Assembly: GCF_002585305.1 (NCBI RefSeq) | Contig: NZ_NUNF01000038.1 | Coordinates: 1 to 64,000 of the forward strand | Source: Bacillus sp. AFS037270 | GTDB taxonomy: Bacteria > Bacillota > Bacilli > Bacillales_B > DSM-18226 | Direction of reading: 5' to 3' | DNA: 64,000 nucleotides | In this document: piece by piece, positions 35,069 through 43,682 of the stretch | Position numbering within the stretch: position 1 is the stretch's first letter | Layout of the letters: the number at the start of each line of letters is the position of its first letter | Notes under the pieces: model-generated | The model's input: only the letters and a program-made list of their open reading frames with translations | What the model was told of the DNA's origin: nothing | Databases searched by the model: none | Program-made: the position numbers and the translations under genes

Positions 35069-35087
35069 TCTTAGAATTTTCTTAGAA
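35069..35087 (-). promoter_or_regulatory. 11-bp-spaced direct repeat ahead of the flavin operon
   Basis: On the minus strand TTCTAAGA-AAA-TTCTAAGA, a perfect 8-base direct repeat with 11-base period, the spacing used by OmpR-family regulators. A possible -10 (TAAACT) follows about nine bases downstream, about 50 bases before the start codon. This is the probable binding site of the response regulator encoded in the operon. Confidence 0.65.
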
Positions 35088-35089
35088 AC

Positions 35090-35320
35090 ATCGGTCCTCA
35101 TCAAACTTATTATACTGGTTTTTTATGGGAATCTAGAGATGTGGGAGAATGAATAATGACAATTAGCAGAAGGGGAATCTTATTACACATAATAAAAAAG
35201 GTGTATATATAGCTAAAAGAGTACAGATTGCAAAACAAAAGATGGAGCTGAAGCCGGTAAACCAAAATTCATTAAGTTCCTCCCATTGTTGCCTCTCATA
35301 AAGGTAATCCTAGCGTAGTA
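35090..35320. other. Intergenic region between flavin and aromatic operons
   Basis: A+T-rich spacer with no frame longer than about 30 codons, no hairpin and no recognised RNA. Short open frames lack start signals. Confidence 0.5.
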
Positions 35321-35321
35321 A

Positions 35322-35362
35322 AAAATAAAAAGACGAACAGTTCATAGCACTGTTCGCCTTCG
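35322..35362 (-). terminator. Terminator of the aromatic catabolic operon
   Basis: GCGAACAGT pairs with ACTGTTCGTC around the loop GCTATGA (35332-35357). On the minus strand it is followed by TTTTTATTTTTT. It lies about ten bases after the last gene. Confidence 0.88.
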
Positions 35363-35369
35363 CAGCAGC

Positions 35370-36362
35370 TTATAGTCTGACCGGCTTTTTACTCCCTGTC
35401 ACCACTTTGTTTTTCTGTTCACCCAAATCAATGGATCCGTCCGGACTCTTGATTTGGCAGCGAATGATATCGCCATCCTTTAGATATCGTTCATTATTGG
35501 CTTGGCTTGCTAATAAAATCTCGAGCTTTTGCTGAGCAGATAAAGAGGAATTGGCAAGCTGTTCATTGACTTCTGGAGAAAGATTTAAAGCCACTCCACC
35601 AGTTGTCCCCGTAATAATTAAATCCCCTTTTGATAAATCCATCATTTCGGATAGCTCTGTCAAGGTCTCTGTTGGTTTAAAAAGCAGCTGACTTGAATTA
35701 GCAGATTGGCGTAACTCATCATTAACCCAAAGGTTCAATTCTAAATTATGAATCTTTGCCACTTCATCTTGATCAAGTAAATACAGAATTGGACCAGCAG
35801 GGGCAAACGTCCGGTAGCTTTTCCCCTTTAACCACTGGCCTTCCGTAAACTGGACGTCACGGGCAGAGACATCATCCACCATCACGAGACCGGCAATATA
35901 TTGATGAAGATTATTGTCCGTCACCTCAACAGGCCCCGTAATATCTTTACCTATAATGAGCCCTAGTTCAATCTCATAATCTAATAATTTCACATGATCG
36001 GGACGAATAATTTCACTGTTCGCCCCACATAACGTACTATCCGCTTTACTGAAAAACAAGTTAAATGGAGGCCGGTTGGCTTCAAGTCCTGCTTCGGCAC
36101 GATGGGAGGCATAGTTTGTACCTTGACAAATAAATCGTGCTGGTTTAGTGACAGGACTTAAGATCTCCACATCAGCAAATGAAACAGCTGTTGCAGATCC
36201 TTCTTCCTTTATCCTTCTAGCTACTTCCGTTCCTACTTCTAAAAACTCAGCTAAACTGCGATAAACATTTTGTAATACGAGGATGATATCTCCTGAAACA
36301 ACGCCCCACTGCTCTTGATTATCCTTTTTAAAACGTACCACTTGCAAACCCATGTGTGTCAT
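35370..36362 (-). CDS. Fumarylacetoacetate hydrolase family protein
   Basis: A 330-residue FAH-family enzyme. The core shows TKPARFICQGTNYASHRAEAG, the metal-binding acidic residues in YEIELGLIIGKDI, the VMVDDVSARDVQ block, WLKGKSYRTFAPAGP and GDLIITGTTGGV. Family members hydrolyse or decarboxylate beta-diketo acids with a divalent metal. As the last gene of the aromatic operon it could act late in ring-fission product breakdown. A hairpin lies between it and the transporter gene, so it may be expressed at a lower level. Confidence 0.88.
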   Translation of the reverse strand: MTHMGLQVVRFKKDNQEQWGVVSGDIILVLQNVYRSLAEFLEVGTEVARRIKEEGSATAVSFADVEILSPVTKPARFICQGTNYASHRAEAGLEANRPPFNLFFSKADSTLCGANSEIIRPDHVKLLDYEIELGLIIGKDITGPVEVTDNNLHQYIAGLVMVDDVSARDVQFTEGQWLKGKSYRTFAPAGPILYLLDQDEVAKIHNLELNLWVNDELRQSANSSQLLFKPTETLTELSEMMDLSKGDLIITGTTGGVALNLSPEVNEQLANSSLSAQQKLEILLASQANNERYLKDGDIIRCQIKSPDGSIDLGEQKNKVVTGSKKPVRL

Positions 36363-36389
36363 CCCTCTCTTTTTTAAAAATTAGTTCAA

Positions 36390-36424
36390 AAGAGAACAGT
36401 TTCAGACACTGTTCTCCATTTTTT
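36390..36424 (-). terminator. Internal terminator-like hairpin in the aromatic operon
   Basis: GAGAACAGT pairs with ACTGTTCTC (36392-36416), followed on the minus strand by TTTTG. It sits between the MFS gene and the FAH gene and probably lowers read-through. Confidence 0.65.
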
Positions 36425-36441
36425 ATACTTATTGGTTAATT

Positions 36442-37737
36442 TTACAAGACTTTTGAAGTATTTGCATTTAATAGGGCTGAATTTTCTGAGTTTTTCGGAC
36501 GAACAGCCAGCCAAACTAATCCACCGAAAACAAGCAGGATTAACCCACAAAGCTGGAACGCATGTTGGAAGCCAGCTGCTGGACTTGCTGAGTGTTCAAT
36601 GAAATAGCCCGTTACATATGGCCCTACAATGCCGCCCAATGAAGTAAGTGCCATGAACCAGCCTTGAATTTTACCCTGGTGCTTATGTGAAACCAAATCT
36701 ACTAAAATAGCTGGTCCCATAACCAAGGTAATACATCCAAATGTTAGCCCAAGCGATAATAATACAATTGCTAAAATATTCGAACTGACCATCGCTCCAA
36801 AAAAGTAGCTGACTGCTCCAGCCAACATGACTGGTCCAAGGACAAAAATTCGGCCCTTCACCACACTTTTCGTCTTATGGTAAAGCCGGTCAGAAATTGT
36901 TGAAAAGATAATTTGCGAAAGGGTAATCATAATCCAAGGCAGTGCTACAACAATTTTTAAAGTACCTTCGCTTAGGTGGCGGACATTTTCTAAATAATTC
37001 GGAAGCCAGTTCAGCCCAATCGTAAAGGACCAATAAGTGGCAAAACCACATAATGCGACAAAGATGAAGTTTTTCGAGAATAGAGCAGAGGTGAATTTTG
37101 ACTCGTTCGATACAATTTGTGAACTATCCTTTTCTGTAACAAGTTCTGTATCTGTAACCGCTTTCTCTTTTGCGATCCATAACCACACTAAAATCCAAAG
37201 AAAGCCTACAACTCCGGTTGTGATAAACGCTGAACGCCAGCCATAACTCATGATGAGGTGCATTAATATAGGGGCTGAAATGGCGACACCAAGCGGCCCG
37301 CCAACTGAAACCATTGTTAAGCCAATACCTAATTTTTCTTTTGGAAGATATTTTGAGGCAGCTGTCATCGCTAAAGCGTATGAAGGCCCTTCTCCAGCTC
37401 CTAAAATAATTCTAGTTACCAATAAATACGCAAAACTGCTGACAAATATAGTCGAGAATTGAACGATTGACCAGACTGCTACCATTCCAGCAATTACTTT
37501 TTTCGCTCCAATCTTATCTGCAAGGCTGCCGCCTAAAACCGCTGAAAGTGAATACAGTAAGAAAAAAACACTTCCAACAACTCCCCATTGCTCGGGAGTT
37601 AATCCTAATTCCTTCATAATAGGAACGGAAGCAAATCCAACAATCGCTTTATCCGCATTACTGATGACTGTTAATAAAAATAACAGAAAGATGATCACCC
37701 ATGCTCTTTTAGATACCGCACTTTTCTTTTCCCCCAT
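36442..37737 (-). CDS. MFS transporter (ACS-type, aromatic acid uptake)
   Basis: A 431-residue, 12-helix MFS protein of the anion:cation symporter group: NADKAIVGFASVPIMKELGLTPEQWGVVGS in helices 1-2, GGSLADKIGAKK in loop 2-3 and RIILGAGEGPSYALA in helix 4 are typical of transporters for aromatic and sugar acids. Its place inside a meta-cleavage operon indicates uptake of the aromatic substrate (inference), like MhpT. It is preceded by AAGGAGG. Confidence 0.9.
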   Translation of the reverse strand: MGEKKSAVSKRAWVIIFLLFLLTVISNADKAIVGFASVPIMKELGLTPEQWGVVGSVFFLLYSLSAVLGGSLADKIGAKKVIAGMVAVWSIVQFSTIFVSSFAYLLVTRIILGAGEGPSYALAMTAASKYLPKEKLGIGLTMVSVGGPLGVAISAPILMHLIMSYGWRSAFITTGVVGFLWILVWLWIAKEKAVTDTELVTEKDSSQIVSNESKFTSALFSKNFIFVALCGFATYWSFTIGLNWLPNYLENVRHLSEGTLKIVVALPWIMITLSQIIFSTISDRLYHKTKSVVKGRIFVLGPVMLAGAVSYFFGAMVSSNILAIVLLSLGLTFGCITLVMGPAILVDLVSHKHQGKIQGWFMALTSLGGIVGPYVTGYFIEHSASPAAGFQHAFQLCGLILLVFGGLVWLAVRPKNSENSALLNANTSKVL

Positions 37738-37815
37738 AAATGGACCTCCTTAAAATTTACTCATTATTACTTATTTTCAAGACTTTCCCCCCCTTAAGGA
37801 AAGGTCCTGTTATGT

Positions 37816-38610
37816 CTACTTAAATGTAACCTCAACTTTCCCGATATGAGAAAATCCAGCTGTGAACCGATCTCCTTTTTCAGCTGCTACCGCTGCGGAC
37901 AATGCCCCAGATAAAATAACCTCCCCTGCTTTTAACACCACATTGTACTCGGAAAGCTTATTTGCCAGCCAAGCCACACATTTAGCAGGATGGCCTAAAA
38001 CATCTGAGCCATATCCTGTATTGATCAATTGACCATTTTTAAACAAATTCATTTCAATCGATGGCAGATCCATATCTGTGAGCGAAAACCGCTCATCGCC
38101 GATGACAAACAATCCGCTCGATGCATTATCGGCTATCGTGTCGGCCAAGGTAATCTTCCAGTCCGTAATCCGGCTGTCAACAATCTCTAAGGCTGGTGCT
38201 ACATAATCTGTCGCATCAATAACATCTTCGGTTGTCACAGAAGGCCCTTTCAAATCCTTGCGGAGTACAAAGGCAATCTCACCTTCCACCTTTGGCTGGA
38301 ACAAATCATCTAAATGGATCACCCCATTATTACTGACTTCCATGGAGTTCAAAAGAAAACCGTAATCCGGCTGATCGACACCTAACAGCTGCTGCATGGC
38401 AACAGAGGTTAACCCAATCTTCTTTCCAACAACCTTCTGTCCGCCTTGAACCTTCTGATCAATTCCTAAGAGCTGGGCCTGATACGCCTCTTCCATCTTT
38501 AAATCTGGATAGATTTCTGATAGAGGTGTGATCGATTTCTTTGCTGCTTCAGCCTGCTGCAAAAGCTCATAAACATGTTGAGCACGATGAATGACTTGAT
38601 TACTACTCAT
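37816..38610 (-). CDS. mhpD: 2-keto-4-pentenoate hydratase (MhpD type)
   Basis: A 264-residue hydratase starting MSSNQVIHRAQHVYELLQQ. Family blocks include PLSEIYPDLKMEEAYQAQ, GKKIGLTSVAMQQLLGVDQPDYG, PKVEGEIAFVL with metal-binding glutamates and PALEIVDSRITDWK, as in MhpD/XylJ. It adds water to the dienol made by the C-C hydrolase. ATG 38610 has AAAGGAG eight bases upstream; an extension upstream would enter a hairpin region. Confidence 0.9.
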   Translation of the reverse strand: MSSNQVIHRAQHVYELLQQAEAAKKSITPLSEIYPDLKMEEAYQAQLLGIDQKVQGGQKVVGKKIGLTSVAMQQLLGVDQPDYGFLLNSMEVSNNGVIHLDDLFQPKVEGEIAFVLRKDLKGPSVTTEDVIDATDYVAPALEIVDSRITDWKITLADTIADNASSGLFVIGDERFSLTDMDLPSIEMNLFKNGQLINTGYGSDVLGHPAKCVAWLANKLSEYNVVLKAGEVILSGALSAAVAAEKGDRFTAGFSHIGKVEVTFK

Positions 38611-38639
38611 AGAAAAAACTCCTTTTATAAAAAATAGAA

Positions 38640-38691
38640 CACTATTGGATAGATTCAAAATCATGGTAAGCTATGAATCAATTTAATAGTG
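38640..38691 (-). promoter_or_regulatory. Long hairpin between hydrolase and hydratase genes
   Basis: Nested inverted repeats CACTATT/AATAGTG (38640-38646 with 38685-38691) and GATTCA/TGAATC (38652-38657 with 38674-38679). On the minus strand the stem is followed by TTCTATTTTTTAT. It may act as an attenuator or RNA-stability element within the operon. Confidence 0.55.
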
Positions 38692-38710
38692 CTCTCAAAA
38701 GTTGGTTCTA

Positions 38711-39598
38711 TTATCTTGTTACTAGTGTTTCATCCTGCTTAACAGCTTCTTTACCATTCTTTAATAAGAAGTCTGTTAATACAGCATTGAACTCTTCAGG
38801 TTTCTCCCACTGCGGCCAATGTCCGGCATCCTTAATGACAACTAGTTCACTATTTGGAATCATATCCTGAATAGGTTTCGCTTCCTCAACAGTAGAGGTT
38901 GGATCATGGTCTGTCCAAGCTAACAAGGTCGGAACATTGATTTTGCCGCACCATGATGGTTCCCAGCTGTATAACTTCCTAATTTCAATATCCTGCAAGC
39001 AGACAATATGATGAACGGCTTCTTGGTAAGAAGGCTGTGTATAAATTTTGTAACGAGCCTCAATTAATTCCTCGGTGACTTGGCTCTTGTCATACATTAA
39101 CCACTCTAGTCTAGTTTTAACATTTTCATAGTTGGCTTCAAGAACTGCTTTTAATGTAGAATCTTTTAGTTTTTGCATGACTTCGGGCTTGTTATTAACG
39201 TTGCCCGGTGTATTTAATACCATCGCTTTTACATACTCTGGATGCTCAGCTGCAAACCATGCTGCTACCCAGCCGCCTAATGATTCACCAGAAAGATATA
39301 CTTTTGTTAATCCTAAGGCTTGAATAACTCCTAATAAATGATCGCTATAATAATCAATTCCATATTGGCAATCTGGTTTGGCTGTATATCCGTGTCCGAC
39401 CATATCGATGCAAATTACACGGAAATGTTCACTCAAGCCTGGGATATTTCGGGCATATGCCTCAATATGACCGCCAGTACCATGAAGCAGAATCAACGGC
39501 TCCCCTGTCCCAGCTTCTAGTACTCTTGTTTTAATATCGTTTGCATTTACGTAATAAAGTTTGTATTCCAAATCAGCTAAGTCAGTCCAAATCGTCAT
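38711..39598 (-). CDS. mhpC: Alpha/beta hydrolase, meta-cleavage product hydrolase (MhpC type)
   Basis: A 295-residue alpha/beta hydrolase with oxyanion segment LLHGTGGHIEAYARNI, nucleophile S106 in LSGESLGG, the acid in LLAWTDHDPT and histidine in DAGHWPQWEKPEEF. This triad and order match the C-C hydrolases that split the ring-opened product of extradiol dioxygenases. It lies between the hydratase and, across a minisatellite, the dioxygenase gene. Precise substrate unknown. Confidence 0.9.
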   Translation of the reverse strand: MTIWTDLADLEYKLYYVNANDIKTRVLEAGTGEPLILLHGTGGHIEAYARNIPGLSEHFRVICIDMVGHGYTAKPDCQYGIDYYSDHLLGVIQALGLTKVYLSGESLGGWVAAWFAAEHPEYVKAMVLNTPGNVNNKPEVMQKLKDSTLKAVLEANYENVKTRLEWLMYDKSQVTEELIEARYKIYTQPSYQEAVHHIVCLQDIEIRKLYSWEPSWCGKINVPTLLAWTDHDPTSTVEEAKPIQDMIPNSELVVIKDAGHWPQWEKPEEFNAVLTDFLLKNGKEAVKQDETLVTR

Positions 39599-39645
39599 TT
39601 TAATCTCTCCTTTTTTTAAAAAAATTAATATGTTAGCTAGTTATT

Positions 39646-39912
39646 CTTTCATGGACCTTGAGGGTGCCTTTTCATGCTTCTCAGGCAATGAAATTCTCTT
39701 TCATGAACCTTGAAGAAGCTTTTTCACGCTTCTCGGGCAATGAAACCCTCTTTCATGGACCTTGAAGAAGCTTTTTCATCCTTCTCGGGCAATGAAACCC
39801 TCTTTCATGAACCTTGAAGAAGCTTTTTCACACTTCTTGGGCAATGAAACCCTCTTTCATGGACCTTGAAGAAGCTTTTTCACACTTCTTGGGCAATGAA
39901 ACCCCTCTCAAT
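39646..39912. repeat. Minisatellite B: five copies of a 52 bp unit inside the aromatic operon
   Basis: The motif TTTCATG recurs with its C at 39650, 39702, 39754, 39806 and 39858, exactly 52 bases apart. Each unit contains ATGAAA-CCCTC-TTTCAT and a second inverted repeat AGAAGC-TTTTTCAC-GCTTCT (degenerate in some copies). There is no conserved frame. It separates the dioxygenase and hydrolase genes, both on the minus strand, so the array is probably transcribed. Confidence 0.9.
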
Positions 39913-39935
39913 CCCGAAATACCCCTAAGACTCTA

Positions 39936-40919
39936 TCAAATGCTAACTTTATATTCTGATGATTGTTTAGGATCATCCTGTTCAACCGGCTCGCTAAACT
40001 GAACAATCGCCATCCCCGTTACCCATTCCGGAATAGGCTCATAACAAGCAACACTTGTATCAAAGTTTTGCAGTGCACCAAGCAGGACAAGCCAATTGCG
40101 AATTTCCTGACCGCCATTTCCTAGATTTTCCTCAATATAATCCGCACTCCAGTTTCTTAATGCTGCATAATTTTTTTCAGTAATCAATCGTAGAAACTCC
40201 CGATCGATTTGTTCGTTAACAGGGCCTGATTTAATTCGTGTTACATTTGTTTCCCTTAACTTTAAATAGGTATCAAGCTGCTCTATTTCCTGACGGCCAT
40301 TTTTTAAAACATTAACCAAGAATTGGTCTTCCGGTTTTTCGCTCTCAATCTTTGGAATTGGCACCCAGTGAGATAATCCACCTGAAGCGACAATCGCAAC
40401 CTTAAGATCTGCATCCCAGGATTCAATCGCTTTGCGGATGACTTCACCTATTTGAAAACAGCGATCCATTGTTGGCAGCGGCGGAGCAGACGTATTAACC
40501 GCAATCGGAACAACCGGTATTTGAAGATCAGGATTTAAAAAATAAATTCCCTGTGTATGACCGTGATCGACCTTCATTTTTAACGTAAACGCTAAATCAA
40601 CATTGTTTTCTAAACCAGTGTGAAGGATATGCTTTGCCAGGTCTTGCTGGACGGGGATATTGTATTTAGGCAGCTGCCAGTCTCCCCAGCCTTCACACTC
40701 ACCAATTCCAATCGTAAAGGAAGGCATATGGTCATAGAAATAACTATTAAAATGATCATCAGACACTAATACCATCACATCGGCTCCTGTAGCTTCGAGA
40801 TACTTCTTCATTTCAGCCGCTGTTTGAAGGAAACGCCGTCCTTTTTCTCCGCCTCCCTCTTCATTTGTCATGATCATCGGACTATGTGACATGGCCACGC
40901 CTGCAATAATTTTAGCCAT
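39936..40919 (-). CDS. mhpB: Class III extradiol ring-cleavage dioxygenase (MhpB type)
   Basis: A 327-residue LigB-superfamily dioxygenase. Close to MhpB are VLVSDDHFNSYFYDHMPSF with metal-ligand histidine, MKVDHGHTQGIYFL, IVASGGLSHWVP and the C-terminal EPIPEWVTGMAIVQF. MhpB opens 2,3-dihydroxyphenylpropionate between C1 and C2 using Fe(II) and oxygen; a related alkyl catechol is the likely substrate here. ATG with AGGAG nine bases upstream. Confidence 0.92.
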   Translation of the reverse strand: MAKIIAGVAMSHSPMIMTNEEGGGEKGRRFLQTAAEMKKYLEATGADVMVLVSDDHFNSYFYDHMPSFTIGIGECEGWGDWQLPKYNIPVQQDLAKHILHTGLENNVDLAFTLKMKVDHGHTQGIYFLNPDLQIPVVPIAVNTSAPPLPTMDRCFQIGEVIRKAIESWDADLKVAIVASGGLSHWVPIPKIESEKPEDQFLVNVLKNGRQEIEQLDTYLKLRETNVTRIKSGPVNEQIDREFLRLITEKNYAALRNWSADYIEENLGNGGQEIRNWLVLLGALQNFDTSVACYEPIPEWVTGMAIVQFSEPVEQDDPKQSSEYKVSI

Positions 40920-40941
40920 TCGATCATCTCCTTTTCAGATT

Positions 40942-41751
40942 TTAAGATATTAGTAGTTTCCTAGCTTCAACAATTTGTTTTTTCCAGACTATTGATAATT
41001 TTCCTCTGTAAGGAATTTCATCCGTACATTGGAGTGTTGTGCCATCATTCATGACGATGACTTCTGTTTGGACAGAACCACTCAGATTATTCAACAAAAC
41101 CTGATATCGTCCAGGCCCTGGAAGAGTATAATACGGATACAAGATGAATCTCTCCCCATTCCATTCACACTGTGTTTCATAGAATTGACCAAGTAAATCG
41201 GGCAGTTCTGCAACTTTGCCGTTTAACAGCCGTTCGCGAATACAGGAACTGCTAATCTTCTCACCCCTAAGCTCTACCTTTGCTACCTTTGTGACATCTA
41301 TCCGGCCGCCGGAGTCGCTCTTTAACCGATTCATATTTCCCGCCCCGCGAGCACCATATGAAAAATCAAATCCGGCCACTGCATGAACAACACCAAGGCC
41401 GTTTAAATACTGCGCAGCAAACTGTTCTGGCGCTAACCCAGCAAAGTCTTTATCAAATTCAACAATATAAAACGTATCGACACCCATTTTTCGAAGCTTC
41501 GCCTCTTTTTCAGCAAGCGGCATTAAATAATGCACGTGTATTTTCCCATTGCTGATAACAGTCTTGGGGTGAGGAAAAAAGCTCATGACAGCTAATGGTA
41601 CTTGCTTTTCGTTTGCCTTTTGAAAAGCGGTGTTGATGACTGCACAATGTCCATGATGGAGACCGTCGAAACAACCAAGTGCCATCACATTTGGCCTCGC
41701 CTTTCTCTGCCATTCTGCCAAATTACTCCGGTTTAAACGAATTGTTTCCAT
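40942..41751 (-). CDS. FAD synthetase (RibF adenylyltransferase domain only)
   Basis: A 269-residue protein whose first 185 residues match the FMN adenylyltransferase half of RibF: ALGCFDGLHHGHCAVI (nucleotidyltransferase HxGH-type site), MSFFPHPKTV, AGFDFSYGARGAGN and ISSSCIRERLLNGKV. The C-terminal 80 residues lack the riboflavin kinase motifs, so it should make FAD from FMN but not FMN from riboflavin. Located between flavin reductase and dioxygenase genes, it probably supplies FAD to the operon's hydroxylase. Confidence 0.85.
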   Translation of the reverse strand: METIRLNRSNLAEWQRKARPNVMALGCFDGLHHGHCAVINTAFQKANEKQVPLAVMSFFPHPKTVISNGKIHVHYLMPLAEKEAKLRKMGVDTFYIVEFDKDFAGLAPEQFAAQYLNGLGVVHAVAGFDFSYGARGAGNMNRLKSDSGGRIDVTKVAKVELRGEKISSSCIRERLLNGKVAELPDLLGQFYETQCEWNGERFILYPYYTLPGPGRYQVLLNNLSGSVQTEVIVMNDGTTLQCTDEIPYRGKLSIVWKKQIVEARKLLIS

Positions 41752-41772
41752 AACAGTCTCCTCTCACGGTTC

Positions 41773-42246
41773 TTAAATGGTCACAGGCTCTAATTCTACT
41801 AATGAACGGTACTTTCCACTGTAAAAAATCAATGGTTCTGCATCTTCAAGATGAATATCAGTGACCTTACCAATAAACAAAGTGTGGTCCCCTTCCACAT
41901 GCTCAGCCGATACTTCACAGGCGACTTGGGCAACGGCACCAGGTAAAACAGGCTTTCCATCAAGGCGGTCAAAAACTACTTCCTTTTTCAATTGTCCGGC
42001 GAAAATCATGGAAAGCTCTTGCTGATCAGCGGCTAAGATATTAACAGTGAAAATCTTGCTTTCTCTTATTTTGGTTAAGATTTTTGCCTTTTCTCCGATA
42101 GAAATAACCACAAGCTTTGGATCAAGCGATACGGACATGAACGCATTCGCTGTCATTCCGTGGACATCACCTTCTACATCAGTAGCTATAACGGTTACCC
42201 CTGTTGCAAACTTCCCCATCGCACTGCGAAACTGACGATCATCCAT
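41773..42246 (-). CDS. Flavin reductase (HpaC/HsaB type)
   Basis: A 157-residue flavin reductase-like domain: FRSAMGKFATGVTVIATDVEG, HGMTANAFMSVSLDPKLVVISI (flavin binding) and the C-terminal PLIFYSGKYRSL are hallmarks. It uses NAD(P)H to reduce FAD or FMN and passes it to the monooxygenase encoded 38 bases upstream. Together they form a two-component aromatic hydroxylase. Confidence 0.93.
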   Translation of the reverse strand: MDDRQFRSAMGKFATGVTVIATDVEGDVHGMTANAFMSVSLDPKLVVISIGEKAKILTKIRESKIFTVNILAADQQELSMIFAGQLKKEVVFDRLDGKPVLPGAVAQVACEVSAEHVEGDHTLFIGKVTDIHLEDAEPLIFYSGKYRSLVELEPVTI

Positions 42247-42284
42247 TATAAAAATCCCCCTGTTAAACTTAAATTTGTAGTTCC

Positions 42285-43469
42285 CTATCCCCTAACTCCA
42301 CTTTCAAAACCGAACAAATCCTTACCATATGCTGCAACAGCATCTTCATATAATGATGTCTTATGTGTAGCTACAGCAATGATATCTCGTAGGAATAACT
42401 CCATTGGGCCGCCTTTATAAAGGGCGCCTCCTCCTAGAGTTAACAGCGATCTTACCGCAATATCTGTGCAGAGCTTAATCGCTTTTGTACGAATGGCAAA
42501 GAATTCAGAAGGCGGTGTTTTACAGCCATCTTTTTCATAGTTTTCAAGCAGGTCAATATATTTTTCCAATAATGCCTCTGCCATGTGAAAATCTGTTGTC
42601 ATTTCTGCTAATACCCGCTGACTTCTAGGTGACTCACTTTCTCTTACTCCATCCATTAAGCGCACTCGTTTTTCAGTCAGCACTCTGAATTCCTGAAGCA
42701 TCCGTTCTGCCCCGCCCAGTGCCATGTAGCCAAACCCTACATAGAAGGAAGGAAAGAATGGGACATGATAGAAAGGATAGTCCACATCGTATTCTTCAAA
42801 CGGTGGTCTTCGAGTAAGTTCTGCCTGGTCCAAACGTAAAATCCGGTCCATTGGGACATATACATTATCAGCAATAATTTGGTTACTTCCCGATCCTCTC
42901 AAGCCAAATGTATCCCAATTGCGGATTACCTCCACCTCAGAAGTTTTTAACATCGGCAGGCAGTATACTGGTTTCTCACTTTCAGGGAACTGAATCATCA
43001 CTCCAACGCCAACCCAGTCACTGTAATTGATGCCGCTTACAAAACTCCATTTACCAGTGATGCGATAGCCATCTCCATCACGTTCTGCTTTACCTAAGGC
43101 AGCAAAGATATCGGTAATTAATCCGCCATGATTGACAATCTCGTCTGCACCCTTTTCTGGAAGAAAGGCTGGAAGCATGTTGTGGAGTGGATATAAGTAT
43201 GTCAGCCATGCTGCCGAAATATTATAATTGGCCACCTTGCGCACTACTCTGGCAAACGTTTTCAAATCTGCTTGTGGACCGCCATATTTTTTTGGAAGCA
43301 TCATCCGTGCAATTTGTGTTTCTTTAATCAGGTTCACAACATTTTGTGATATCGTGGCATTTTTCTCAGCCTCTACGGCTTCCTGCTCCGCTAATTTTCC
43401 AATTTGCTCTGCGCCGGCTAATAATTCTTCGACGGTCACATCTTCCCCTTTTAATACGAAACTAGCCAT
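42285..43469 (-). CDS. Flavin-dependent aromatic monooxygenase, acyl-CoA dehydrogenase fold
   Basis: A 394-residue group D flavin monooxygenase of the HpaH/HsaA type. It has the acyl-CoA dehydrogenase fold, with ARMMLPKKYGGPQADLKTFARVV near the N terminus, ITGKWSFVSGINYSDWVGVG, WDTFGLRGSGSN and the C-terminal LLTLGGGALYKGGPMELFLRDI. With the adjacent reductase it should hydroxylate a phenol to a catechol. First gene of the operon; a perfect cre site lies 70-80 bases upstream of its start and a palindrome further up. Confidence 0.9.
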   Translation of the reverse strand: MASFVLKGEDVTVEELLAGAEQIGKLAEQEAVEAEKNATISQNVVNLIKETQIARMMLPKKYGGPQADLKTFARVVRKVANYNISAAWLTYLYPLHNMLPAFLPEKGADEIVNHGGLITDIFAALGKAERDGDGYRITGKWSFVSGINYSDWVGVGVMIQFPESEKPVYCLPMLKTSEVEVIRNWDTFGLRGSGSNQIIADNVYVPMDRILRLDQAELTRRPPFEEYDVDYPFYHVPFFPSFYVGFGYMALGGAERMLQEFRVLTEKRVRLMDGVRESESPRSQRVLAEMTTDFHMAEALLEKYIDLLENYEKDGCKTPPSEFFAIRTKAIKLCTDIAVRSLLTLGGGALYKGGPMELFLRDIIAVATHKTSLYEDAVAAYGKDLFGFESGVRG

Positions 43470-43537
43470 TTCTTTTACACCTCTCCGTTTTTTAATAATA
43501 AAGTGATTGTGGACTACTGTCCGTTAGGAATTAAAAT

Positions 43538-43551
43538 TGTTATCGCTTACA
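43538..43551. promoter_or_regulatory. CcpA site (cre) ahead of the aromatic operon
   Basis: On the minus strand TGTAAGCGATAACA matches every position of the consensus TGWAANCGNTNWCA. It lies 69-82 bases upstream of the monooxygenase start codon, so glucose repression of the operon is expected. Confidence 0.8.
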
Positions 43552-43623
43552 TCTACATTTCAATTTGGGTTTCTAATATATTAACCTTGTAAATATTGTA
43601 TAAAATTCAAAATCTTCATTCTA

Positions 43624-43638
43624 GAGCAACTATTGCTC
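43624..43638. promoter_or_regulatory. Perfect palindrome, candidate operator of the aromatic regulator
   Basis: GAGCAA-CTA-TTGCTC is a perfect 6-3-6 inverted repeat about 155 bases upstream of the monooxygenase start and between the operon and its regulator gene. Position and symmetry fit an upstream activator site. No other symmetrical element of this quality was seen in the intergenic region. Confidence 0.55.
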
Positions 43639-43682
43639 ATCATTTTCATTTAATTAGACAAAAAATGTTCATATATAGATAG

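Noticed and set aside
35120..35320. Small genes between the flavin and aromatic operons
   Set aside because: Short frames of about 18-30 codons lack ribosome binding sites and recognisable sequence.
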